Positions 12,182 through 23,049 of a DNA stretch of 64,000 bases are shown here, one piece after another; the stretch's first letter is position 1, and the number at the start of each line of letters is the position of its first letter. The DNA lies in contig JAUGWO010000085.1 of the NCBI GenBank assembly GCA_049724395.1, forward strand, positions 1 to 64,000, given 5' to 3'. The translations under genes and the position numbers were made by a program. The notes under the pieces are model-generated. The model did no database searches. It was not told the DNA's origin and saw nothing but the letters and a program-made list of their open reading frames with translations. The DNA comes from Spongospora subterranea f. sp. subterranea. Taxonomy: Eukaryota > Endomyxa: Phytomyxea > Phytomyxea > Plasmodiophorida.

Positions 12182-12395
12182 TGTAACATATGTGTCAACG
12201 TATTGATCCTATGTTATAGCCTACGACAGGCTACCCTATTGTATTGGATATAGCTGGCAACGGAGTTCCTGACGGACTTTACGGACCAGATATCGGATCT
12301 AATACACAGAGAGTATATTGGCTCGGAATAGGGAATATCTATTGTGTGGCATCTATAGTAATCCACCTGACCAGTGTATACCGATGGATGTTACA
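12182..12395 (+). repeat. 3' LTR of the Gypsy element
   Basis: The 214-base partner of 5490-5702 is preceded by a polypurine tract and followed by the duplicated target GAGGA (12396-12400). Confidence 0.95.
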
Positions 12396-13270
12396 GAGGA
12401 CTCGAGGCGTCGCGTCAGCGGTTGATAATGATACTGGACTTCTGAGCGATATCGATTTCGCTGCCCGACAGATGGAGTGAATAAATATCATGGTAAATGA
12501 TTTTCCCATTCGGCCAAACGAGCGCCATCGCGATGGTCCCAACACTGTGATTGTCGCCTCATCAGTTGAAATTACAACAAAGGGTGAAGATATACCTTTT
12601 TGAGCAGATGAAAAAGCACACGAGGTATGAACAATCTCTAAACACACTGCTCACGGCGTTGATCTGAGCTCCATCAGCATCGCCCACGATAAAGTCGGGG
12701 CCGAAACTGAATCACATTTTTCAAGGAATATGTTTTGAGTGATAACAGCGCGTATTCGCAGTCTCTCTACTGTCTTGTGGAGCAAATGCTCATCGACAAC
12801 AGGCGGAACTTTCCCGCGAAATCAGAATATCCAACAACGAATACCGGATATGAAACCCTGCATGTCTTGAACGTTGTGTCCATATGGCACAATACATGAA
12901 CGTCAGGGTTTGCCCTAACAATTTCAATAAACTTGGTCAGAAGCCTTTTACAAGTCAAGCCTGGAAATGCAGAGTCAATAGTGATTCAAGTTCGATGAAG
13001 ATGAATCTCAACTGATGCGGAAAGGACGTTCGTCGGAACCGACTCCAACAACGACGGCACCGTCACGGACGTCAACGCCGAAAATAAAAGCATCATGAGG
13101 GTCCTGTTCTTCCCATACCTTATCTGGCTTGAGTGCTGCAAGTTTCGTCAAAATTGCATCAAGCGAGTCGATTTGCCCGTTGTCTCGCCTAAATCGCTTG
13201 ACGACGCTTTGAATTTGCTGGAGCGTAGCATTGGAGTTTATTCTAGTTCCCCAAGTTTTAGTGTCCTACG
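12396..13270 (-). mobile_element. Mutator-like (MULE) transposase, N-terminal and central part
   Basis: Minus-strand frames read EEQDPHDAFIFGVDVRDGAV near 13050-13100 and HVLCHMDTTFKTCRVSYPVF then VVGYSDFAGKF near 12800-12900. The latter is the MULE catalytic block around the first Asp (HxDxTFK...YPvlvxGxsD). The region around 12480-12600 carries a STDEATIT-like second block, in shifted frames. The gene continues at 5489-5130 beyond the Gypsy insertion. Several stops and frame changes show that it is inactive. No terminal repeats were found. Confidence 0.8.
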
Positions 13271-13294
13271 ACACCGGGAAATAGGTTTTTCGTA

Positions 13295-13412
13295 TGAGGC
13301 AACAACGATGTGTTTAGTAAGAGTTAGTAATTCGATCTGTGGCTAGAGCTCAGATCGAAGGTAATACGAGTGTAATATGGTACATGTGGGGCTCGTCATG
13401 CTCAAGTCGAAT
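13295..13412 (-). repeat. 118-base inverted repeat, left arm
   Basis: The reverse complement matches 17030-17147 with only a few differences over about 118 bases. TA adjoins the outer end of both arms. It lies just downstream of the chromodomain end of the minus-strand Gypsy element. Confidence 0.85.
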
Positions 13413-13437
13413 TCAACGTTACTTGGAGGTGGAGCGC

Positions 13438-16400
13438 TTAAGTGGGGTCATAACAACACCCCCTCTGTAAACCGGGACCTGGCTTGTCGGGGTGTTGTTC
13501 ATGGAATTGCCTGATGGCCTCGCGCAACGGCGGAGAGTTGTCGGCCAGGCCGCGCGCTGGTTCCCACGAACGCTCAGATGGCGGATATCCTTCCCAATCG
13601 AGCAAATACTGCAGCTGGTTCCGGTAAATTCTTGAATCCAACACATCTCGAACGGTATAGAATGGCTGGGAGTATTCATCTGGTAGGTAAATTGGATCCG
13701 GTGGACTCACCTGGACTCGTGCAGGAATGTCAATAGCGTAATAGGGTTCGAGCTGCGAATCGCCGAATGTGCTGTGTAGTCGCCTGGACGTCGGAAGCTG
13801 TAGGCAGTATGCAATCTCATTTATGGCAGCAGAGATTGGAAAGGGCCAGCGAGTCGGTCTTCGAGTTTTGAGCAGGGCCGGGCTGTATTCCATTTCGTCC
13901 GTTTGACCATCACCAAATCGCCGATCGCATACTTGGGTGCGTCGGATCGGTGCTTGTCGGCCTGCTTCTTCATGGAGTCCACAGCTTGTCGGAGTTGCGA
14001 GCGAAGGAATAGTCTAATTCTTCGGAGATGGTTCGCCCTTTCGTCGGCCGTCGGATTCGACCGCGAATGGCATATTGACGGGACGTCGATGGTGCGAGAG
14101 TGGAAGTCGTAATTCGCAAAAAAAGGTGAAACTTGAGTCGATGAATGTTCCGCATTATTGTACTGGAATTCAGCCAGCGCTATGCAGTTCTCCCAATCAT
14201 CCTGTTGGTACGAGGTGAACGTCCTCAAGTATTGTTTAACGATCTGATTAAGCCGCGTTGTTTGTCCTTTAGTCTGAGGGTGTCGGGCAGTGGATAGCTT
14301 GCGCTCGATTTGCAACCTCGAGAAGAGACTTTTCCAAGCTCCTGCGATCATCTTTGGGCCCGGGTCGGATATGATCTCGTCAGGAAGGCCATGCAAAAGG
14401 AGCACGTGTCGTAACATTAATTCGACCAATTCAGGTGATGTCGTTAGTCTCATTACACGGGATGAAGTGCGCCATCTTTGAGAACCGATCAATTACTATA
14501 CTAAAGTGAAATTGAACCCGTTAGAAATTTGTAGCTTAACAATAAAATCGAGAGATATCGACCGCCATAACTCTGTTGGGATGAGTAAAGGACGAAGCAA
14601 ACCTGTTGGTGACCTTCAGTTGCGATGTAATTTCGTCCGCTGGCGGTGCTCACAAGACTGGACATAACGACGAATGAACTTGGCCATGATCGTCCACCAA
14701 AAGTGTCGTTGAACAGTTTTGAGCGTTTTCCAACGACCAGGATGACCTCCTAATGGTCCGTCATGGGGCTGTGCAAGCACCTCGATTTGCCCATGTTCTG
14801 TGGGCACCTCTAGCGCTTGTTGTCGGTAGAGTAGTCCCTCTTGGACGTGGAAGGGGTTGGCGATGTTGCGGATGAGTTCCTGAACTGACTGATCGTTGGC
14901 CTGAGCTTCCCTGATGATATCGACAAGCAGGCGGGTGTTTTGACGGTGTGGTAGAGTACAATTTAGCTGCAACGGCCCAATGTCCAGATTGTGGTCCGTT
15001 CGCAGTGAAGTTCGCCGCTGTTTCCAGACAGGGTCATCATGTTGAATCTCGTATTCAGGCCGCCTCGAGAGCGCGTCTAGCTGACCTGAAAGTGACTCAG
15101 CACGATGGCGAATGACGAAGTCGTACTCGAATAGGATCATTGACCAGCGAGCCTGCCGGCGGTTGAGAATTTTCCAATTTGTGAACAATCGAAGATTCTT
15201 GTGATCAAATAGAATTTTGACCTTGTGCGAGTTACCTCCAACTAATGACGCCACCGAGTGAGTGCTACCACGATTGCCAGTAATTCTTTGTCATGCGTCT
15301 CGTAATCAATCTCAGCTGGTATAAACTTCCGCGAATGAAATGCAGCAGAACGTAATTTACCATCGGGTTGTAACTGCGATAATATCATACCAATGTTGAA
15401 ATCGGATGCATCAGTTTCCACAAAGCAGGGAGATGAAGGACAGAAATGGGCCAAAATCGGGGCTTAAGTGGGGCGTGTTTGATCGCATTAAAAGCTTCCT
15501 GATGCAGCGGCTGCCATGAAAATGGTACATCTTTCGTAGTCAAATGGTAGAGTGGCGCCGCGAGTTGGGAATAACGTACAATGAAATCTCGGTAGAAATT
15601 GGCGAAGCCAAGGAAACATTGAAAACCTTTGACCGATGTAGGAGCCACTACTTGAGGGCTGATATTATACCCCAGAAATTCGACACGACAGAACAGGAAA
15701 GCACATTTTTCGAGCTTGGCAAATAATTCCTTTTCGTTTAGTTTCTGTAAAGACTTTAACGTGAGCTTCGTGCTCTTCCGGATCCTGCGAATAGATTCAA
15801 ATATCATCCAAATATTTCACTTCGAATCTCCCAAGGAATTTTGAAACGTCTTGTTCATCAGTCGTTGTAATGAAGCTCGAGCGTTCCTGAGCCCGAACGA
15901 CATCACTTGGTATTCGAAGTGCCCAAACTTGCCATTGAAAGCTGTCTTCCATTCATCCCCAGGGTGAATTCTAACAAGATTGGGTGCGCCGCGAAGATCG
16001 ACCTTGGTGTAGCATTTGGCTCCAGCTAGCTGTTGTAATATGTCATCGAAGAGAGGAAGAGGGTAGGGTTCTCGTTTCGTAATGTTGTTCACATCCCGGT
16101 AGTCAACACATAATCGTAGTGTACCATCTTTTTTTCTTGACGAAGAGGATGGGCGCCCTGAGTGAAGATGGGGAATTCCTGATGAAGCCTCGCTCCAGGT
16201 TTTCCTGAATGTATGACTGAAGGACTAAATCCTCTTTCGCTGATGTAGAATAACAGGGTTTATAAGGAAAATTTCGTACAATCTCCTCGAAATTGATGGC
16301 ACAATCTACTCCAGGTCGCTGTGGAGGAAGTGTCTCTGCCGCTCGCTGAGGAAAATACGTCTGCAAATTCTACATATTGAGCTGGAAGTTAAACCGTGTC

Positions 16401-17040
16401 GTGAGGTAGTTCAGCGTCATCGAGAACTTTACCAGGGGATCCTATTTCGTCAATGGTGCTGTGGCCAGTTGAAGATTCGCAGAGGGAGGTTTGGTGGTTC
16501 CAGCAGGATCGTCAAGTTTTCCCAATCAATGAGAGGGTTGGCTTGCTTCAAAAACGCCATCCCAAGCACAATTGGATATGCGGGGCTGTCGATGATGTAG
16601 AAATTGGCTTTAAATTGAATATCGGCTACTGAAATATCGAGGAGGTGAGTCTGATGGGTTACGGGTCGGAGCTGTCGACTATCGATCCCGGTGAGTGAAA
16701 TTGGGTTCGTAAGTAGCTCTAAAGGAATTTGATGGATGTGAGCGAATGTCCTGTCGATGAACAATGAGGTGGCACCACAGTCAATAAACTCGAAGGTGCG
16801 AATGGGAGCGGCATTCGGCGGCCAGATAATGAAGCAAGGTGGGCATAACAATGTGGGGGTCATGTTGTGCGACACGGTAGTGGATATGAAATGGCGAGGA
16901 ATCGAATAAGGGTCATCTTCAGGATGTGTATTGATTAGTGGCTTCTGAAATGGTCGTTGGGGAAGGTTGTGTGCTGAGATAGTGTGGGCTGGCTCGCCAC
17001 AATAGAGACAGAGGCCGGCTCGGCGACGTATTCGGCTTGA
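13438..17040 (-). mobile_element. Chromodomain-bearing Ty3/Gypsy element (chromovirus)
   Basis: Read on the minus strand, the order is a gag zinc knuckle (CLYCGEPAHT) and aspartic protease with PIVLGMAFL (16450-17040), reverse transcriptase (about 15400-16370, with [14 protein letters not shown] and KCAFLF), RNase H (15240-15450, [11 protein letters not shown]), integrase (about 13890-14900, with a zinc-binding N-terminus and the core end TKGQTTRLNQ), and a C-terminal chromodomain (YLLDWEGYPPSERSWEP). This is the chromovirus arrangement. The copy is broken, with several breaks. Instead of ordinary direct LTRs, the two flanks carry the same sequence in inverted orientation. Confidence 0.9.
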
Positions 17041-17147
17041 GCATGACGAGCCCCACATGTACCATATTACACTCGTATTACCTTCGATCTGAGCTCTAGC
17101 CACAGACCGAATTACTATCTCTTACTAAACACATCGTTTTTGCCTCA
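17030..17147 (+). repeat. 118-base inverted repeat, right arm
   Basis: This is the partner of 13295-13412 in opposite orientation, differing at a few sites. A further 25-base inverted echo (GTAATTCGATCTCTGGCTAG) lies at about 17206-17230. Confidence 0.85.
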
Positions 17148-17224
17148 TAACTACTCCCTAGCTCGCCTTCGTCCCTAGCCTCTGCCTCCGTCACTGAAAG
17201 TGTAATTCGATCTCTGGCTAGAGC

Positions 17225-17444
17225 TCAATATAGTCTCTTTCATTCACCATTTATCATATCCTATTAGGATATACCCCCTGTTTTCATACCTCAATTCATA
17301 TCATTTCGCCAACCGGAATTGCATTTCTAACGTCGCTTCACTTGGGGAAAAGTGGATCTTAGAGATCTTCCATTTCTGCAGTTGATATTGTCAGGAACTC
17401 AACGAAATCAATGCGATTGTCATGATTAATATCGGCATCCTCAA
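17225..17444 (-). pseudogene. Duplicated 3' end of the EF-hand gene
   Basis: These 220 bases match 29711-29930, about 96 percent by eye. The source region covers the last codons of the DUF2039 gene, the short shared 3' spacer and the final coding part of the EF-hand gene, including its second calcium loop. In the copy the minus strand still reads EDADINHDNRIDFVEFLTIS before the stop. The homology ends abruptly at CATCCTCAA, inside the coding sequence. With no 5' part it cannot be a gene. Its left end touches the Gypsy-associated inverted repeat, which suggests capture or duplication linked to that element. Confidence 0.85.
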
Positions 17445-18137
17445 GGTATAATTGGGGACCTAACATATAAGTGCATGATTTGTACAATGGATCGCATTGC
17501 GTTTGTGATTGGGTCTTTCCATAGTTGATGGGCAGATGTCATGTTATCAATGTCCGATTTTTTTTTACAGATGATTGGTTAATCCACACCTAATGATGCA
17601 CGGATAGAACCGGAAAGACACTATGTACTCTACGATGTCAACCGAATATCGGCACTTTTGCTAATCTGAATGAGAAGCGCACAGAAAAGGACTAAACCGG
17701 ATAAACATTCAGGGCTCGGAAAATCAGCAGGGCATGGGCTGAGATTGCCAGGCCAGGTGGCTGCTGGCACGACACGATGTCATTAATTCCACTTCCCTCA
17801 AGGGCTCGCCTTCGATAAGACAGTTGAAAGCCCACCATTTTAACAGGCGACGCTGCAGCGGATTAAACATTGTCCAGTACGAAACCTCAAACCATCACTG
17901 CCTGAAACGCCGATTGTCGTTCATTACTCAATGTCGTGATCGGCAGGTTCAGCAGGTAGAAGACGTTTTTGCCAAAGCTTGTACTTCTCAAGGGTTTCTG
18001 TTAAACAGCGGCACAAATGAAATTACTTTATCTGATTCGAGAGAAAGGCATTTGCATTTATTCTTCAGCTCAGGTTGGAGCTCGCCCTTCTTAAATTCAC
18101 CGTTTACCGCCCTTCCCTCTGCTCTGGACTACATTCT
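17445..18137. other. Non-coding stretch
   Basis: No convincing gene, RNA or repeat was seen. It lies just beyond the 3' end of the minus-strand NT-C2 gene and so includes that gene's 3' flank. Short open frames here have no recognisable motifs. Confidence 0.5.
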
Positions 18138-21100
18138 CTAGTACTTCTTCGAGTGTTCGAACTTTTTGTCTTCCAACTGGTTTACCTCCTCTTGCATTTC
18201 ACTCATCCTGACATTGCTGTTTATCAATCGCTCCTCCAACTGTCTGTTAGCATCTGATACGGTGGCCAGTGAAGCCGTCATTTCCTTTATCACTGCCTCT
18301 CTCTCGTGTACCCGTTCCAGCACTTTTTCCTGGGTCTCCTGACCCCATACCATAACATCAATGTTCTGTTTTTTCGACCCTCTTTTGTTGTACCTTCACT
18401 TCGTTATAATAATCGCCGTCGTTTGCCATTGATTCCCTGTTTACCTGAACACAAATATTCCCAATCAACTCGTTGCAGTGGGAAAAAGGGATGAAATAGT
18501 TTGATCACAATAAACGGTCACTGATGCCAATGTCATCCAATATATCAGCCTCAACTTGACAAAACCATCACAATTCCTACCTGCAATGCTGCGCGACCCT
18601 GGTTGCCCCAAGAACTCATATGAGCTTTTTCATATGCGCTGCCTCTCAACTGCACATGTTCTCCCAACACTTGCTCCATATGTTCCAACTTGTCTCGATA
18701 GTTGCTATTACATTGTTCCAGTTCATTGACCTTATCATTCAACAATTCGTTCATATGGGGGTGTTGCCCAGCCATATTAATCTCATAGTTCAGAAGCTGA
18801 TTCCAGCCTGATTCCATATCTGCAACTTTCTCCTATAAGGCATGGGTTCTGATAGGTTCTAGCAATGATACATTATATGGCAATGCAGCCCAGTACCTGG
18901 TGCAACCTATCTTGATATGTACAGTAATCCTTGACCAGCTCCACCATGTCTATATAGGTCCTGAAGAGCTCATCCACCGCCTTAGCCCAATTCCTCACCG
19001 ACATCACACCGTCTTCGATCAGCATGTGATTCTGATCCAATACTCTAGCCAAACAGGCCGTTTGATACTGCAGATAGCAGATAATGTCATGGCTCTCATT
19101 TATGCTATGATGGGCATGATCATTGCACTTATGAATTGCCTGCATCAGCACCTGCTCTTGATCACGCATCATTTTCAACATATTCCCAGAGCGAATTGTC
19201 AGAGCCATAGAGTCGGATATAGCCCAAATTTTCTCCTGACAAAAACAAGATGAAACTCGGTTAATTGGGGTATGGCATTGGCCAAAATATGTGAGTATTG
19301 GTGGTGCAATCAAGATAAGACCTAACAGGCAAATCGAAAATAACGATCAACATTCATGATCCGATAAAATCGGGTGCCCGATTCATAGCCCCATTGTCAA
19401 TTTGTTGTAGTCCCAATCATCGCCCCTCATTCCTAGAGATTGGCTCAACTGACATTCTCTATCATTCTGCTCAATTCCCAACATCACCAATTGTCTATGC
19501 GTCATCCTAGTGCCAGTCAATCCCTATCATTCTACTATATTCCTCAGTTCACTCCATTCTCAGTCATTCCCATATCGCCAATTATTACAACACTCCTCCA
19601 TCAGTAACATGATTTAAATTGTTCCTCGTTCTCGTTGCATGCCTAATATAACGACGTCTAAGCAGTGTCGGCTTATCACAGCCAGCTCTGTCCCTTAACT
19701 CAGCCAGTTCCGTCCCAGCGGTGCCCCGATTCCATGTCCACTCCATGGCATGCATTGTAACCGTGTTACCTGCATCTCCCCTCTCACGAGTACGTCCCAA
19801 TCCCCCTGTCCCCAGGTTTACAGGCCTCCAATCCCAGTTCCACCCTTTGTCATGCCGTGTAGTTGTGTTACCTGCATCTCCCCCTCTCAGTATCCCGGTT
19901 CATCCCAACCCCTGTCCCCCTATCACATCAGTCCCCGTTCCAGCATCACCCAAATCCCAAGTGTGTGCACCGTTCCATGCCCACCCTTTGTCATGCCGTG
20001 TAGTGTGTGTTACCTGCATCTTCCTTCTCTTATCTGTATCCTGGCTCATCACAATCTCTTCTGCTCCCGCCTTATCCTTCATACACTCCTCCGCCTCCTT
20101 CCTCCCTTGTTCATATTCCGACAGCTTCTTCTGCCAGTTCACCACCTCCTCCTCTAAACCATTTGTTGAGCTCCCATCTAATTGCTCAAAGATAAGTTTT
20201 TGATGTGCTATTGCACTCCTACAACGGCTCTCAATTTTTCTGCAAGCGCCGAGTTCCAGTACCCGTTCATTGATCATAGCATCAGAGTTCATCTTTCTTA
20301 CGGGGGCTTCCTGTTTGTCCTGTTCTACCCATCTTCTCTCTTTGATATGAATTTCTGATGTCACATGGTCGATGATGTTCTCACATTGCCTTAGTTTCTC
20401 TAACACCATGTGTCGCTCTTCTTGTATGGCTGACCAATTGCACATAACCTCAACTTGTCGCAATGAGGGTCCGATATCGTGTGCGAGTTTTTTCATATCA
20501 TTAATGATTCTCCCCTTTTCAATACATTCCGTATTCAAGCGATCATTTACTATTGCCGTATTAGCCACTGCTTCTTCCCTTGTGATTTCATTTAGTTCGT
20601 GGTCCTTAACCTTTTCCCTTAGACGAGCGATTTCTTGATTCTGTTGAAGACAATGAGTTACGAGTATGATTCCAGCACTTCATACATTATCATTCATTCT
20701 TGCTATCCATTCTTTAGTCTGGATTTCGAAGTCATTTTTCAAAGCTTGCAGCTGATTATTTGCAACCTCCGCGGCAGTTTTTGCCGATGTAGACAGAAGC
20801 TCTATCTCTTCATTCTTCACCGTCGATATTTCTCGTTCACGTTGATTGGTTCTGTTCGTTATGCTGACAATCTCTTGGTCCTATCAAGTAGATTATCCTA
20901 TTGTTATGAACAAGTGGTTTAGTTTCTGCGCACCTTGTCATCCATGCTTTTCGCAAATTTTGTTGTCTGGTTTTCCAAGTCATCTCTCAGCGCTTCAAGT
21001 TGACTATTGAATGCCGTTGCAGCATCTCTCGAAAGGTTAGTCAGCTGGTTGACTTCCTGATCTTTCATCGCTAGTAATTCCAACTCACGTTGCATGTTTT

Positions 21101-22675
21101 TGTCCTGTAAACTCTTGATCTCTTGATTCTGATAACCAATTTCGGAAATGTACGAATTCTAAATACGAGTGCTGCACACCTTGTGATTTAATGCCATCAT
21201 CCAACCTTTCTCTTCTTCCTTCAATTTATCTTGCAGTAATGTCAGTTGATTTTTGATGATATCGGACGCGGCGTGTTCAGACAGAACCAGTTTCATTTCT
21301 TCATCTTTTGCCTCCAACTTCTTTTTGATTGCTTCAATATCGTGTCTGAGCTGGACATTCTCATCATTTTTTGCAGTCGACCCTTTCTCTGAGGCAAAGA
21401 TCTGTGCTTTCAGTTCGCCCAATAATATGGAGTTGCCTTCGTGAAATTTCCCGTCAATTTTGTCACGATCGGCGGCATACGGAGTAACGGCCATTGTACT
21501 GCCGGTTGTCAGCCCATTTTCAGCCTGTTTGAAATACGTGAGAGTTGACCTGGCAATATATAGATGACCGTACACAATCACGACTGGTTGGGTCGCCGTT
21601 GACATTGATCATCCTGTGTTGAGACACATCTTGAAACGAGAAAAACGCTTCAGTGGTATTCGTTACTCCATTTCCCTTCTGTGTAACATTTCCCTGTGAG
21701 AGCGTCAATTCGTTTCGAAAACCTGCCATGCCACAGGGTCATGTACCGTTTCGTCTTCCTTCTTATGTCCCAATCTTTCTGTAACCAATACTTTCATGTT
21801 TCTGGGTTCAACTTCAATCATTGTGACCCGTTTTTCAAATTCCGGTTGCTGTGCATTCAGGATCTCGACTGGTTGATGATTAAGTTTGTCTTCAATCAGT
21901 ACCTTCTCGTTTTGACGCTCAAGTTTATCTACATTCATTCCTTTTTCGTTTCGACGCACCAAGGCAGCCGCATCATTTACCATAAGATGCTCATTGCTTA
22001 CAACACCAGTCTTTTCCGACGTTTCTTCATTCATGATCTTGTCACTATGATGCTCATCTTTGCTGCGGTCACCAGTCGGTTTCACGTTGTCCTCTTCCTG
22101 TTCGTTGAAACTGTGCTCTGGTGATAATGCCATTGATTCTTCATCTCTACATGAATCAGACTTAAACCTTGATACAGCATCAGATGAAAACCCATGACTT
22201 ACATAAAGGAGCGGCCGGCAGTCTCATTGTCAACTCTATGTGATATTGTCATGGAAACAGTGCCAGACTTTTCGGTGCTCTTATTTAGGATCAACTTAGT
22301 TTGTTTCCCTTCGGCAGACTGGCAATATTCGGCAAGGTTGAACTCAACCTCGCCGATATTCTTGGTTGAGGATTTGGTGGCTCTTTTGAATACCAATTTG
22401 GCAGGTTTTGATTCATATACCTTGTTAGGTTTTTTTGAGGGAAACATAGTTGAGGTGATCTGAAGCGGATGCGCCCAGGTGAATATTTGATGTCCATCAG
22501 GTCCTATTACTCCATGAACTGGTTCAGCTGAGCAGGTCTTAGATCCTCGATAAAGCACAACCAGAACTTTATCTTCAACGCTAGGCACTACATCCAACGA
22601 ATGGATGTGAATAATAAACTGAACTTTGTCCGGTTTAATTCCTTTGTGGCGTGCAAACCTCAATAGTCGTGCCAT
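18138..22675 (-). CDS. NT-C2 domain coiled-coil protein (EEIG1/EHBP1-like N-terminus)
   Basis: This is a multi-exon gene read on the minus strand. Exon 1 (22675-22203) encodes an N-terminal C2 domain of the EEIG1/EHBP1 type: KVQFIIHIHSLDVV, then a TWAHPLQITSTMF-like middle and NIGEVEFNLAEYCQ. A GTAAGT donor leads over a 56-base intron to exon 2 at 22146. The rest is charged heptad-like helix. Exons ending near 21182, 20935 and 20690 look like repeats of one unit (QLxALxxDxExQT...MxDK). Further exons lie at about 20638-20017, 19235-18897 and 18834-18583, and the last ends KFEHSKKY-stop at 18138. NT-C2 proteins usually link membranes or Rab GTPases to the cytoskeleton, so a tethering role is inferred. 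MSSYDRR at 22699 is an alternative start. Exact exon borders are uncertain between 21715 and 21520. Confidence 0.8.
19737..20040 (-). repeat. Tandem repeat spanning an exon/intron border
   Basis: Three imperfect units of about 105-135 bases each carry, on the minus strand, GGAGATGCAG or AAGATGCAG followed by GTAACAC. The unit nearest the upstream exon (about 20017) looks like the real splice donor, and the other two lie in the intron. Each unit also shares a CATGCCGTGTAGT-like block on the plus strand. Confidence 0.7.
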
Positions 22676-22699
22676 TATTCTCCTGTCATAAGAAGACAA

Positions 22700-23049
22700 G
22701 GGCTGTAAGTATACACAGAAGATTATACTTTCTTCCGATATAGGCGATATCGATCAACTAACGTACAACATTAACCGACATTAAATGAAGATATTAATCC
22801 AACCCCCAGAACAAACTGTCGGATTGTCATGGTCAATTCTGATAGGAGTGGAATTGCAGACTGCATCCGTTGTCAACGTCAATAATCACCTTTCTATATC
22901 AACTGGGTTTTAGCACCGCCAAAAAAATCAGAAAGTGAACAGGTTGGTTCACCAAATTCCAAGTTTATTCCGTTGGCATAAAACAAAATAAAGCTACCGG
23001 GAGGAACATTGAAAATAGATTCGTATACAAGGCTAATGAATCATTATTC
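22700..23049. other. Non-coding, putative promoter of the NT-C2 gene
   Basis: This AT-rich stretch holds no gene. It lies upstream of the minus-strand NT-C2 gene and ends where mariner-like coding traces begin. No clear promoter motif was identified. Confidence 0.4.

Larger units (their letters stand above)
5490..12395 (+). mobile_element. Ty3/Gypsy LTR retrotransposon, full length with nested insertions
   Basis: The ends are two LTRs (5490-5702 and 12182-12395) that start TGTAACAT and end ATGTTACA, flanked on both sides by the 5-base target duplication GAGGA. Inside, in order, are a gag CCHC zinc knuckle near 6160 (CLCCGLEGHSMSKC), a protease motif near 6485, reverse transcriptase from about 8350 to 9090, RNase H from about 9780 to 10170, and an integrase from 10672 to 11820 with a zinc-binding N-terminus and a DDE core. 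A purine tract (AAAGAAGGAAG) precedes the 3' LTR. The element is broken, with a handful of breaks, besides two SINE insertions. The LTRs differ at only about four sites, so it is young. It landed inside a MULE gene. Confidence 0.95.

Noticed and set aside
17824-18141. 105-codon plus-strand frame
   Set aside because: No motif, and it overlaps the 3' end of the minus-strand NT-C2 gene.
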